A stretch of DNA of 28,292 nucleotides, taken from NCBI GenBank assembly GCA_937907605.1, contig CALCYI010000066.1, forward strand, positions 1 through 28,292, written 5' to 3'. This document shows, piece after piece, positions 14,406 through 23,109 of the stretch. The translations under genes and the position numbers were made by a program. Below the pieces are notes generated by a model that saw only the letters and a program-made list of their open reading frames with translations, was not told where the DNA came from and did not search any database. Source of the stretch: an uncultured Clostridia bacterium (GTDB taxonomy: Bacteria > Bacillota > Clostridia > Oscillospirales > Acutalibacteraceae). Positions within the stretch are counted from its first letter, which is position 1; the number at the start of each line of letters is the position of its first letter.

Positions 14406-15433
14406 TCGTCCACCTTCTTACGCCTTCTGAGCTGTCCGCAGGAGGCGTTAATATCTTTTCCAAGCGTTCTTCTTATTGTAGCATTTATTCCGAGTGATTG
14501 CAATACGGATTGGAATTTTCTTACCGCCTCGTCACCCGAACGGACGTTGCCCCTTTCCTCCACGTCGTTGACGGGAATCAGGTTAACGTGGGAGATAAAT
14601 CCCCTAAGCTTTTTTGCAAGCTCCCTTGCACATTCCTCGCTGTCGTTAACGTCCTTGATAAGCGTGTATTCAAACGACACGCGGCGCTTGGTTTTCTCAG
14701 CATATTCCCTGCACGCTTTTATAACCTCGTCGACACCCCATTTTTTATTAACAGGCATCATTTTATCCCTTATTTCATCATTAGGAGCGTGAAGAGAAAG
14801 GGTTAAGGTAATCGGGAGCTTTTCGTCGATAAGCGCATAGATTTTCGGCACTATTCCGCAGCTTGAAAGAGTAATATCTCTCAGCGAAATATTTAGTCCC
14901 TTTTCGTGATTTACGGTATGCAAAAATTTAATAACGTTATCAAAGTTATCAAGCGGCTCGCCGATGCCCATAAGCACGATATGGGAAATGCGTATACCTA
15001 AATCCCTCTGCGCTGAGTGTATCTGTCCCTCAAGCTCGGCGGGAAGAAGATTACGCCCGAAGCCTGCAAGAGTTGACGCGCAGAAGCTGCAGCCCATTCT
15101 GCAGCCTACCTGGGAGGAAATACAGATGGTGTAGCCGTATTTATACTTCATTACCACACTTTCGATATATTCCCCGTCATACAGCCTGAACAGGTATTTT
15201 ACCGTTGAGTCAAGCTTTGATTCATACTTTTCCTCAATTTCACAGACGGGAATTAAATAAGCCTCCTTAAGTCTGCTTCTTAAATCCTTTGATAAATCAG
15301 TCATCTCGTCAAAGGAGGAAACGCCGTTAACGTGCAGCCATTTATATATCTGCTCTGCTCTGTACGAGGGCAGGGCAAGAGAAGCTATTTCATTTTTCAG
15401 TTCGTCAAAGGACAATGATTTTATATCAGTCAT
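14402..15433 (-). CDS. rlmN: 23S rRNA/tRNA A2503-C2 methyltransferase RlmN
   Basis: A ~343-residue radical-SAM enzyme that methylates C2 of A2503 in 23S rRNA and A37 of some tRNAs. The radical-SAM cluster C111-x3-C115-x2-C118 (GCRMGCSFCAST) is present, as is the C-terminal catalytic cysteine (NASCGQL, about C332). The ATG at 15433 overlaps the rsmB stop by 8 bases (ATGACTGA). An upstream in-frame TTG at 15445 has no visible ribosome site and is disfavoured. It lacks the changes that would indicate Cfr, and the housekeeping context supports RlmN. Confidence 0.95.
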   Translation of the reverse strand: MTDIKSLSFDELKNEIASLALPSYRAEQIYKWLHVNGVSSFDEMTDLSKDLRSRLKEAYLIPVCEIEEKYESKLDSTVKYLFRLYDGEYIESVVMKYKYGYTICISSQVGCRMGCSFCASTLAGFGRNLLPAELEGQIHSAQRDLGIRISHIVLMGIGEPLDNFDNVIKFLHTVNHEKGLNISLRDITLSSCGIVPKIYALIDEKLPITLTLSLHAPNDEIRDKMMPVNKKWGVDEVIKACREYAEKTKRRVSFEYTLIKDVNDSEECARELAKKLRGFISHVNLIPVNDVEERGNVRSGDEAVRKFQSVLQSLGINATIRRTLGKDINASCGQLRRRKKVDE

Positions 15434-16673
15434 TTTTCTTTTCAATCACGGCATAGTAAAAGCCGTCGCCTCCGTCAACTGATGGAAAAACCGTTTTATC
15501 GTAAACTAATGAGAAGCTTTCGTTATTCTCAATAAACCTTGAAACAACCCTTTCGTTTTCTTTTTTATTGAGCGTACAGGTTGAATAAACAAGACGTCCG
15601 CCGTCCTTAAGGTATTTTGATGAAGCTTCAAGAATTTTATGCTGAAGCTCGGGAAGCTCCTTAATACTGTCGAGCTCCTTGTATCTGATTTCGGGCTTTC
15701 TGCGGATTATTCCGAAGCCAGAGCACGGCACATCGCAGAGTATTTTATCCGCAAGCGGAAGGTCGGGATTATACGCAGAGGCGTCGTTTACGCCTACCGT
15801 AATATTCTTAAGCTCAAGCCTTTTTGCGCCCTGTTCAATGAGCTTTGCCCTTTGCTCATACAAATCATAGGCATAAAGCATACCCTTATTATTCATTCGC
15901 TCAGCTATAGTAAAAGCCTTACCTCCGGGAGCGGAGCATAAGTCAAGCACCGTTTCGCCCTCGGATGCTTCAAGCGCCTTTGCACATTCAAACGAGCTTT
16001 TATCCTCAATGTGAAACAGACCGTTTTTAAAGGCTCTCGATTTATTAAGGTCAAAAGCGGAATGAATTATTACAAGCTCGCCGTTTGCTTCGCAATCCAC
16101 TCCCTCATCAAGCAGCTCATATGCAAGCTCGTTAGTGTCGACAAAAAGAGTATTCGGAACGGCAAAAACAGGCGGGCGTTCATTAATTGCTTCAAGAATT
16201 TTCAGAGCATTTTCTTTTGCATAATGCTTAGTCCACATATCAATAAGGCTTTTAGGACAGGAATACTTAACGCTTAAGTCCTCAATACTGTCCAGATCAA
16301 GCCTGTTGCCGTCGATATTATGTAAGACAGCGTTAATCAGCCCTTTATAGTATGAGCAGCCAACCTCGCCGGCAAGCTTAACCGCCTCGTTAATTACTGC
16401 GCTCGGCGGCACCAAATCCATAAAATAAAGCTGATACACGCTGAGATACAAAATGGTTTTAACCTTCGGCTTTGTTCTTTCCTTAAGGTACTGAGCAATT
16501 ATATAATCAAGCGTAAGCCTTCTTTCAACCGTACCGTATACAAGCCTTGAAACAAAGGCTTTATCCTTGGAATCGGTATCCTTAAGCGCGCTGTCAAGCG
16601 CAAGGTTTGAATATGCCGAATCAAAGAAAACTCCGTGCAGTATTTCAAACGCGGTAAGCCTTGCATTTTTCAT
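15426..16673 (-). CDS. rsmB: 16S rRNA m5C967 methyltransferase RsmB
   Basis: A 415-residue NOL1/NOP2/Sun-family enzyme. The N-terminal NusB-like RNA-binding domain (about 1-130) has AFEILHGVFF and KAFVSRLVYGTVERRLTLD. The SAM-binding domain has VLDLCSAPGGKAFT, and the catalytic cysteines lie in CDVPCSGFGIIRRKPEIRY (first Cys pair region) and YSTCTLNKKENE. It overlaps the upstream protease stop by ATGA and the downstream rlmN start by 8 bases. The order fmt...rsmB-rlmN-prpC-prkC follows the B. subtilis ylo cluster. Confidence 0.95.
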   Translation of the reverse strand: MKNARLTAFEILHGVFFDSAYSNLALDSALKDTDSKDKAFVSRLVYGTVERRLTLDYIIAQYLKERTKPKVKTILYLSVYQLYFMDLVPPSAVINEAVKLAGEVGCSYYKGLINAVLHNIDGNRLDLDSIEDLSVKYSCPKSLIDMWTKHYAKENALKILEAINERPPVFAVPNTLFVDTNELAYELLDEGVDCEANGELVIIHSAFDLNKSRAFKNGLFHIEDKSSFECAKALEASEGETVLDLCSAPGGKAFTIAERMNNKGMLYAYDLYEQRAKLIEQGAKRLELKNITVGVNDASAYNPDLPLADKILCDVPCSGFGIIRRKPEIRYKELDSIKELPELQHKILEASSKYLKDGGRLVYSTCTLNKKENERVVSRFIENNESFSLVYDKTVFPSVDGGDGFYYAVIEKKND

Positions 16674-17392
16674 CGTCTGTTACGTCCTCCGCCGATGATG
16701 AGAAGAAGTCTAAGCAGCGTTGCAACTGCGCCGGCAAGCGCGGCAACGTAAGTCAGCGCGGCGGCGGTCAGAACCTTCTTCGCGCCCTTGTATTCCTCGT
16801 CAACCAAAAAGCCGTTTGACTTAATAACAGCAAGCGCTCTTCTGCTCGCGTCGAACTCAACGGGAAGCGTAACAAGCTGGAAAAATACAACGAAGGAATA
16901 AAGGATTAAGCCGATATACGCAATAGTAACGCCCACGTTTGCAAGGGACGCAAGCGAGGTAAGATATATACCTACGATACAGATAATAACGCCGAACGAG
17001 GAGCCTATTCTTGTAACGGGGATTACTGCGTTTCTGAGCCTCAGCGGCGCATAGCCCTGCGCATGCTGACAGGCGTGCCCCGCCTCGTGACAGGCTACGC
17101 CGATAGCGGCGATGCTCCTTGAAGCGTAAACACCCTCGCTTAAGCAGATAGTTTTGCTCGTCGGGTCATAATGGTCTGTTAAATTACCCGAAATCGGTCT
17201 TATCTGTACGTCTGTAATACCGTTGAGCTGGAGAAGTCGCCAGGCGGCATCAGCGCCCGTCATTCCCTGACGGTTCATTACTTTTGAAAACTTATTAAAA
17301 CTTGATTTTACCCTTGCCTGACAAATCAGGGAAAAGATAAATACGGGTATCATAATAAAGCCCGTCATATAGTACAGAGTATAGTATCCCAT
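16670..17392 (-). CDS. Membrane zinc metallopeptidase, YugP family
   Basis: A 240-residue integral-membrane protein of the YugP-like neutral zinc peptidase family. One helix lies at the N-terminus (YMTGFIMIPVFIFSLICQ). The catalytic HEAGH motif is H102-E103...H106 in GVACHEAGHACQHAQGY, and three more hydrophobic segments follow, with a cysteine next to the motif. Family function and substrate are poorly known. It is inserted between fmt and rsmB, where many Firmicutes have no gene; only 2 bases separate it from fmt, and it overlaps rsmB by 4, so it is part of the same transcript. This protease in a formylation/deformylation neighbourhood invites, but does not prove, a role in membrane-protein turnover. 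Confidence 0.88.
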   Translation of the reverse strand: MGYYTLYYMTGFIMIPVFIFSLICQARVKSSFNKFSKVMNRQGMTGADAAWRLLQLNGITDVQIRPISGNLTDHYDPTSKTICLSEGVYASRSIAAIGVACHEAGHACQHAQGYAPLRLRNAVIPVTRIGSSFGVIICIVGIYLTSLASLANVGVTIAYIGLILYSFVVFFQLVTLPVEFDASRRALAVIKSNGFLVDEEYKGAKKVLTAAALTYVAALAGAVATLLRLLLIIGGGRNRR

Positions 17393-17394
17393 AA

Positions 17395-18324
17395 TTATTC
17401 TCCCACCATCGTTCCCTTTTCAATTTTGTTTCCCTGAAGAAAAGCGGAGGCGTTCATTCTCTTTTTCCCCTCGCTCTGAAGCTCGAGAATTTCAACGCAT
17501 TTTCCGTCCCCGCAGGAAACCATCAGTTTTTTATTACTTTCAATTACTTCGCCCGCTTTACCGCCCTTGATATCGGACAGTGCGGTTTTGTGAATTTTAA
17601 TATTTCTGCCGTTTATTAACGTTATTGCGCACGGCCAGCTCTGAAGCCCTCTTACCTTATTGTGAACCTCTAAAGCGGATTTACTCCAGTCAATCGGACA
17701 AAGCTCCTTTGTTATCATCCTCGCATAGCCGAAATCGCCTTCGGGCTGCTTAACGGGTTTAAGCCCGCCCTTTTCAAGAAGCTCAAGCGTTTCAAGAAGC
17801 GCGTCCGCACCTATTGCGGAGAGTCTGTCGAAAAGCTCCTCGGAGGTTTCATTCTCTCCGATATCGGTTTTCCTTACAAGAAGAATATCGCCCGTATCAA
17901 GTCCCTCATCCATCTGCATTATTGATACGCCCGTTTCCTTTTCACCGCTCAGCACAGCCCACTGAATAGGCGCAGCGCCGCGGTACTTCGGAAGGAGAGA
18001 AGCGTGAACGTTAATACAGCCGTACGGCGCAGAGTTTAAAATCTCTGCCGGAAGTATCTTACCGTAAGCAACTACTATAATAACGTCGGGTGAAAGACGT
18101 TTTATAATCTCCGATGCGTCCGAGCCTTTTATTCTCACGGGCTGGTAAACGGGAATATTATATTTTTCTGCAAGCTGTTTAACGGGAGGCGGTGTTAAAA
18201 CCTGCTTTCTCCCCACGGGCTTATCGGGCTGAGTAAACACTCCGACGACCTCGTGAGAGCAGGTTATTAAATCCTCAAGGCAGGGCACGGCGAAATCGGG
18301 AGTCCCCATAAATACTATACGCAT
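17395..18324 (-). CDS. fmt: Methionyl-tRNA formyltransferase
   Basis: A 309-residue enzyme that formylates initiator Met-tRNA using 10-formyl-THF. The N-terminal Rossmann domain starts MRIVFMGTPDFAVPCLEDL. The formyl-folate site has NVHASLLPKYRGAAPIQWA, with the N, H and later D (QMDEGLDTGDIL) forming the catalytic set. The C-terminal OB-type tRNA-binding domain starts around 205. Its ATG overlaps the def stop by one base, so the formylase and the deformylase are co-translated. Folate supply by folC in the neighbouring operon is the upstream need. Confidence 0.96.
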   Translation of the reverse strand: MRIVFMGTPDFAVPCLEDLITCSHEVVGVFTQPDKPVGRKQVLTPPPVKQLAEKYNIPVYQPVRIKGSDASEIIKRLSPDVIIVVAYGKILPAEILNSAPYGCINVHASLLPKYRGAAPIQWAVLSGEKETGVSIMQMDEGLDTGDILLVRKTDIGENETSEELFDRLSAIGADALLETLELLEKGGLKPVKQPEGDFGYARMITKELCPIDWSKSALEVHNKVRGLQSWPCAITLINGRNIKIHKTALSDIKGGKAGEVIESNKKLMVSCGDGKCVEILELQSEGKKRMNASAFLQGNKIEKGTMVGE

Positions 18325-18776
18325 TACTGCTGAATTCCTCCGATAACCTTTGATGTAAACAGTATGCCTTCAAGGTGGTCAAGCTCGTGACAGAAGCAGC
18401 GCGCCTTTAAGCCCTCGCCCGTGTAAACGTGCCAGTTGCCGTGCCTGTCCTGTGCCTTAACCTGAACCTTAGCGGGACGGACGCATACCCCGTACTGACC
18501 GGGAACGGAAAGGCAGCCCTCCGACTCCCTCTGTTCTCCCTCAGCCTTGGTGATTTCGGGGTTAACGAGCTCAATTGGACCGTCGCCTACGTCGAGTACT
18601 ACCACTCTTTTAAGCATACCTACCTGTACTGCGGCAAGCCCTACGCCCTCGGCGTTATACATAGTTTCAAACATATCGTCAATTAACACGCCGAGCCTGT
18701 CGTCGAACTTTTCAACGACGCGGCTTTTTTTATTTAAAATAGGGTCGCCCACCTTAACTACATTCCTGAGTGCCAT
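18324..18776 (-). CDS. def: Peptide deformylase
   Basis: A 150-residue Fe/Zn hydrolase that removes the formyl group from nascent N-termini. All three signatures are present: motif 1 GVGLAAVQVG (44-53), motif 2 EGCLS with the metal ligand C88, and motif 3 HELDH (130-134), giving the other two ligands and the catalytic Glu131. It is the short type-1-like form with no long C-terminal helix. AGGAG lies 7 bases before the ATG at 18776, and the gene follows priA by 12 bases. Confidence 0.96.
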   Translation of the reverse strand: MALRNVVKVGDPILNKKSRVVEKFDDRLGVLIDDMFETMYNAEGVGLAAVQVGMLKRVVVLDVGDGPIELVNPEITKAEGEQRESEGCLSVPGQYGVCVRPAKVQVKAQDRHGNWHVYTGEGLKARCFCHELDHLEGILFTSKVIGGIQQ

Positions 18777-18788
18777 ATGTTTCTCCTG

Positions 18789-21008
18789 TTATGACAAATC
18801 GTTGGGATTAACATCAACGCTGATGCTAACCTCCTTATACTCTTTAATCTTACTCATACTTTTTAAAATATCCGTTATCATATTACGAACAATTTTAGAA
18901 TTTTTGGTTTTAAGCGTGAGTCTGTATCTGTAATTATTATTTATTTTTGAAATCCTCGCCTGAGTCGGACCGAGCGCAACGAGCTTAACCTCGCTGTATT
19001 CGCCCTTGTTCAGCTCCACCATCAGTTCAAAGAATTTCTTAGCGCACATTGCGACGGTATGCTCATTTTCGCCCGTAAAGACGGCGCACACCAAATCGCA
19101 GTAAGGCGGATATATCATCAGCCTGCGCATTTTTATTTCATTATCGTAGAAGCCCTTGTAATCCTGTTCAGACGCATACTCTATGGTTTCGTTAAACGGA
19201 TTGATAGTCTGGATTACAGCCTTACCCTTTTCGCCGCGCCTGCCCGCTCTGCCGACAACCTGAGTTATTAAATCAAAGGCTTTTTCATTCGCAAGATAGC
19301 TTTCGTTATAAAGCGAGTTATCAGCATTAACAACTCCGACGAGCGTTACGTTATCAAAGTCAAGCCCTTTGGCAACCATCTGGGTTCCTATAAGTATATC
19401 GTATTCGCCCGCGCCGAAGGAGTCGAGAAGCTTCTGGTGCGAAAACTTAGCCGTAGTTGTATCAGCGTCCATTCTCAGCACTCTCGCATCGGGAAAAAGC
19501 CTTGAGAGCTCGTCCTCAATACGCTGAGTGCCGTAGCCGCTGTACCTCACGGAATCCGAGCCGCACTCGGGACAGATATTGTCAAGCCTTTTGCTGTATC
19601 CGCAGTAGTGGCACTGAAGGCGGTTACTGTAGCTGTGATACGTCAGCGATATCGAGCAGTTCGGACAGGTTATTATATGCCCGCACTCATTGCACGCAAT
19701 AAAGGTATTATATCCCCTGCGGTTAATGAGAAGTATCGTCTGCTTTTTATTATCGAGATTTTCCGCTATAAGCTCCTTCAGCTTTGAGGAAATTGGCGTT
19801 TTATTCCCGAGCTTCATTTCCGTTTTCATATCGACGGTAATAACCTCGGGAAGTACGGAATCGCCGTAGCGCTCGTTAAGCTCGAAATACTTAATCCTTC
19901 CGTTTACTGCGGCGGAATAGGTTTCAACGCTCGGGGTTGCGGAGGTCATAAGCAGAAGCGCTTTATTATACTTTGCTCTGAAACGGGCAACCTCCCTTGC
20001 GTCATACTTGGGAGTACGCTCGCTTTTATAGGTATGCTCCTGCTCCTCGTCGATAATAATCAGACCGAGGTTATGAAGCGGAGCGAACACCGCAGAGCGC
20101 GTACCGATAACTATTTTAGCATATCCCCTGTCGGCTCTCCTGTACTCGTCGTTCCTTTCGCCGAGCGAAAGCCCGCTGTGGAATACTGCAATCTTATCGC
20201 CGTACCTCTTATGGAATATTGAGAGAGTCTGCGGAGTAAGCGCGATTTCAGGCACCATAACGATTACGTCACGTCCGCTGTCAACAGCGTCGTCGATAAG
20301 CTTAAGGTAAACCTGAGTTTTACCGCTTCCCGTAACGCCGTAAAGCAGTCCAGCGCCGCCGTTTTCCTTAAGGGCGGAAAAGGTTTCGTACGCCCTTTTC
20401 TGCTGCTTTGAAAGAACGATATTATCGCGTTCAGCCCTATTATCTGAATGATACGGATTACGGTATATCTCTTTTTTGTAAATCTCAACGATATCATTCT
20501 TTTCGAGATTTTTAATTACCGCAGCGCCTACTGAGCAGAATTCACATATTTCGTTAAAGCCAGCAGTACCTACGTCAAGCAGAAGCTCGGCAACGGTTCT
20601 CTGCTTTTTTGTAAGGGCTGACAGCCTCTCCTCGTCCTCGCAGACGAGCCTTACCATACGCTCGTTTTTTGAGCCGATTTTACCGTAGCCCTTGGGAAGC
20701 ATCTGCTTAAGGCAGTCATAGGTCGTACAAAAGCACCGCTCCTTAAGCCACAGCGCGAGCTGTACCATTTCCTCGGAAAGCGTCTGCTCCTTCACGCTCA
20801 TTATCGGCTTAAGATTATCGGAGGGTACTTCCGTACTTAGCGAAATAACTATTCCGCTGCGCTCCTTATTACCCTTACCGAAAGGAACGGTTACCGAGGA
20901 GCCTACCTTAACGTCGCTAATAAGCTCCTCAGGGACGAGATAGCTGTAATCCGTATCAAAGCTGAAAAAGGTGTTATCAACCGCGACGGTTGCAACATAT
21001 TTTTTCAT
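18789..21008 (-). CDS. priA: Primosomal helicase PriA
   Basis: A 739-residue superfamily 2 helicase that reloads the replisome at stalled forks. The N-terminal 3'-end-binding domain covers about 1-105. Walker A is GVTGSGKT (224-231); the DEAH box is DEEQ at 320-323 (DEEQEHTYKSE, a frequent PriA variant). Two zinc-binding clusters interrupt the helicase core: CNECGHIITCPNC and CHYCGYSKRLDNICPEC. Motif V/VI is seen in GTQMVAKGLDFDNVTLVG and ITQVVGRAGRRGEKG. It starts 13 bases after rpoZ. coaBC, which sits between rpoZ and priA in B. subtilis, is missing here. Confidence 0.97.
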   Translation of the reverse strand: MKKYVATVAVDNTFFSFDTDYSYLVPEELISDVKVGSSVTVPFGKGNKERSGIVISLSTEVPSDNLKPIMSVKEQTLSEEMVQLALWLKERCFCTTYDCLKQMLPKGYGKIGSKNERMVRLVCEDEERLSALTKKQRTVAELLLDVGTAGFNEICEFCSVGAAVIKNLEKNDIVEIYKKEIYRNPYHSDNRAERDNIVLSKQQKRAYETFSALKENGGAGLLYGVTGSGKTQVYLKLIDDAVDSGRDVIVMVPEIALTPQTLSIFHKRYGDKIAVFHSGLSLGERNDEYRRADRGYAKIVIGTRSAVFAPLHNLGLIIIDEEQEHTYKSERTPKYDAREVARFRAKYNKALLLMTSATPSVETYSAAVNGRIKYFELNERYGDSVLPEVITVDMKTEMKLGNKTPISSKLKELIAENLDNKKQTILLINRRGYNTFIACNECGHIITCPNCSISLTYHSYSNRLQCHYCGYSKRLDNICPECGSDSVRYSGYGTQRIEDELSRLFPDARVLRMDADTTTAKFSHQKLLDSFGAGEYDILIGTQMVAKGLDFDNVTLVGVVNADNSLYNESYLANEKAFDLITQVVGRAGRRGEKGKAVIQTINPFNETIEYASEQDYKGFYDNEIKMRRLMIYPPYCDLVCAVFTGENEHTVAMCAKKFFELMVELNKGEYSEVKLVALGPTQARISKINNNYRYRLTLKTKNSKIVRNMITDILKSMSKIKEYKEVSISVDVNPNDLS

Positions 21009-21021
21009 TCGGATTCCCCGC

Positions 21022-21225
21022 TTACTTTAATTCATCAGGCTCGGTTATAACATACTTTCCGTCGCAGATTTCAACGATTGCCTTGGACACGGTCTTTTCG
21101 TCGATAGGCTCCTCCTTTTCGAGAGCCTCGTCTCTGATTTCCCTTGCTCTCTTTGCAGTACCTACTACGAGGCTGTAACGGGAATGAACGTTTTCAAGCA
21201 TTTTCTTTAAATCGGGATTAAACAT
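21022..21225 (-). CDS. rpoZ: RNA polymerase omega subunit
   Basis: A 67-residue omega subunit that helps assemble and stabilise RNA polymerase. SRYSLVVGTAKRAREI is the core signature, followed by the helix holding KTVSKAIVEICDGKY. The length is normal for Firmicutes. AAGGAG lies 9 bases ahead of the ATG at 21225. It follows gmk by 12 bases, the usual gmk-rpoZ pairing that links (p)ppGpp-sensitive GMP kinase with polymerase. Confidence 0.95.
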   Translation of the reverse strand: MFNPDLKKMLENVHSRYSLVVGTAKRAREIRDEALEKEEPIDEKTVSKAIVEICDGKYVITEPDELK

Positions 21226-21237
21226 GGTATTATCTCC

Positions 21238-21843
21238 TTATTCTATAATATCTGAAAGCTCTTCGCCTACTCTGTTATGTGCGTCAAGCTCGATTTCAAG
21301 TATTTCATTAATCTTATTCACGGCGATATCAAGATCGTCGTTGACAACATTGTATTTGTACATATCGGCGTACTCAAGCTCAAATTTTGCAAGCTCAAGA
21401 CGGCGCTGAATATCCTCTTCGGAATTGGTATTGCGTTTTCTGAGGCGTTCCTCAAGTACTTCGAGGCTCGGCGGAAGAAGGAAAATAGGTACGCAATCCG
21501 GACGGGTCCGCATAATATTCTGACCGCCCTCAACCTCTATTATCAAAAAACATATTTTTCCGTCCTCAATCGCCTTATTAACGCCCTCGACGGGAGTTCC
21601 GTAATAACAGCCGTTATATACGGTATATTCAAGAAGCCCCTTTGAATATATAAGCCTCTTGAATTTTTCCTCGTCCATAAAGTAGTAATTAACTCCGTTG
21701 ACCTCGCCCTCACGGGGCTCACGGGTAGTCGCCGAAACGGATTTGACTATATCGTTCCGCTTTTTACAAAGCTCTCCGAATACGGTATCCTTACCGCAGC
21801 CACTCGGCGCAGAGAGAACTACAAGCATACCCTTTTTACTCAT
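21238..21843 (-). CDS. gmk: Guanylate kinase
   Basis: A 201-residue kinase phosphorylating GMP to GDP. The P-loop reads SAPSGCGKDT (11-20), where most relatives have GAGKGT/GVGKST; the lysine is retained. The GMP-binding region is normal (SVSATTREPREGEVNGVNYYFM, then LEYTVYNGCYYGTP), as is the EVEGGQNI (DVQGA-like) stretch and the lid RKRNTNSEEDIQRRL. Strong GGGAGG precedes the ATG, two bases after the remA stop. The odd P-loop does not remove any residue known to be essential, so activity is expected. Confidence 0.94.
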   Translation of the reverse strand: MSKKGMLVVLSAPSGCGKDTVFGELCKKRNDIVKSVSATTREPREGEVNGVNYYFMDEEKFKRLIYSKGLLEYTVYNGCYYGTPVEGVNKAIEDGKICFLIIEVEGGQNIMRTRPDCVPIFLLPPSLEVLEERLRKRNTNSEEDIQRRLELAKFELEYADMYKYNVVNDDLDIAVNKINEILEIELDAHNRVGEELSDIIE

Positions 21844-21845
21844 TT

Positions 21846-22085
21846 TTATCCCTCCCCGTTAAAGCGTTTTTCAATCTGGTCAAGCTCAAGATAGCTCAGT
21901 ATCACGTTATCGCTGTCGGTTATAATAACGCTCTTGGTCTTGCGACCGTGGGACGCGTCAATCAGGGTACCGTTTTCCTTACCCGTCTGCACAAGCCTTT
22001 TAACAGGCGCAGACTCGGGCGACACGATTGATACCACTCTGTCGGCGTTTATCAGATTTCCGAATCCTATATTAACAAGCTTCAT
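21846..22085 (-). CDS. remA: RemA-like regulator (DUF370)
   Basis: A 79-residue DUF370 protein. It starts MKLVNIGFGNLINADRVVSI, and the conserved central block APVKRLVQTGKENGTLIDAS is followed by the Arg/Lys-rich GRKTKSVIITDSDNVILS. In B. subtilis RemA is a ring-forming DNA-binding activator of matrix and osmoprotection genes; outside that species its targets are little known. Location between yicC and gmk is the standard one (ylzA). The call rests on the full-length pattern. Confidence 0.95.
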   Translation of the reverse strand: MKLVNIGFGNLINADRVVSIVSPESAPVKRLVQTGKENGTLIDASHGRKTKSVIITDSDNVILSYLELDQIEKRFNGEG

Positions 22086-22094
22086 AACTCTTAC

Positions 22095-22973
22095 CTATTC
22101 TATATTCTGAATCTGTTCTCTGATTTTTTCGACCTCGGCTTTGATGTCAACCACCTTGCGTGCGATTTCAACATCGTTGGCTTTTGAGCCGATTGTATTG
22201 GTTTCCCTGTTAATTTCCTGAACAAGAAAATCCATCTTTCTTCCTATCGGCTCGTCAGCTTCAAGGAAGGTATTAAGCTGGTCGATATGGGAGCGAAGGC
22301 GTACCGTTTCCTCAGCAACCGCCACCTTATCAGCGTAGATTGCAACCTCCTGGATAATACGCGCCTTATCAAGCGAAACGTCGCCGATTAGCTCATGAAC
22401 CCTCTCAATCAGTTTATCGTTATACTCCTTAACGGTCTCGGGCGAGCGTTCTTCAATAAACGACACGTTTTCAAGGATGAACTGACCTCTCCCAAAAATA
22501 TCGTCGTGCATCTTGGCACCCTCAATAAGCCTCATATCAATAAACTTATCAATAGCCTCGCTACACACGTCCTTTACATAGCTCCAGAGCTTATCCTCGT
22601 CCTCCTCAGCCTTTTTAACCACAAGAACGTCGGGAAAGCGGCTTATGGTAGAAGCACCGTAATCGCCCTTGAGCTCATAATTATCCTCAAGCTCCTTAAG
22701 CGCCTTTACATAGGCAGATGCCAGGGTGTTATTAACAACAACCTCGGCAGCCTCTGTATTAAGTGCTTCGATTGAAACGAAGCAGTCTACCTTGCCCCTT
22801 GATACTTTAGAGCTTACGTAGCTTTTAAGCTTATCCTCAATAAACCCGTACTGACGCGGAATCCTTGAGGAAAACTCAAAATATCTGTGATTAACCGATT
22901 TTATTTCAACGGTAATAACGTACCCGTCAATTTCCTTAACGGCTCTTCCGAAGCCCGTCATTGATTTAATCAT
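22095..22973 (-). CDS. yicC: YicC/YloC family endoribonuclease
   Basis: A 292-residue YicC-family protein, first gene of the cluster. MIKSMTGFGRA is the family N-terminus, VEIKSVNHRYFEFSSRIP is the next conserved block, and the DUF1732 C-terminus has DFLVQEINRETNTIGSKAND and EVEKIREQIQNIE. Members in E. coli and B. subtilis degrade specific RNAs. AAGGAGG is 6 bases ahead of the ATG at 22973, and a consensus promoter lies just upstream. Confidence 0.95.
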   Translation of the reverse strand: MIKSMTGFGRAVKEIDGYVITVEIKSVNHRYFEFSSRIPRQYGFIEDKLKSYVSSKVSRGKVDCFVSIEALNTEAAEVVVNNTLASAYVKALKELEDNYELKGDYGASTISRFPDVLVVKKAEEDEDKLWSYVKDVCSEAIDKFIDMRLIEGAKMHDDIFGRGQFILENVSFIEERSPETVKEYNDKLIERVHELIGDVSLDKARIIQEVAIYADKVAVAEETVRLRSHIDQLNTFLEADEPIGRKMDFLVQEINRETNTIGSKANDVEIARKVVDIKAEVEKIREQIQNIE

Positions 22974-23000
22974 AGAAGCCCTCCTTAATTATTTAGTTAT

Positions 23001-23029
23001 ATTATAGAAACCCGATTTACTAAGGTCAA
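23001..23029 (-). promoter_or_regulatory. Main sigma-A promoter of the yicC-to-spoVM cluster
   Basis: On the minus strand, TTGACC (23024-23029) and perfect TATAAT (23001-23006) with 17 bp between. The predicted start near 22994 gives a ~20-base leader. No convincing terminator appears again until 9767, so this may drive about 13 kb. Confidence 0.85.
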
Positions 23030-23072
23030 TGTTTTGGTAACAGAATATTAATAATTTTAATATTTATTTTAC

Positions 23073-23101
23073 AAAAATAAAAGGCGGATTAACTCCGCCT
23101 T
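23073..23101 (-). terminator. Terminator of the LRR/dockerin-like gene
   Basis: On the minus strand AAGGCGGA (23094-23101) pairs with TCCGCCTT (23081-23088) around a 5-base loop, followed by a T-rich run (TTATTTTT, 23073-23080). It isolates the secreted-protein gene from the yicC promoter. Confidence 0.85.
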
Positions 23102-23109
23102 AGATTATA

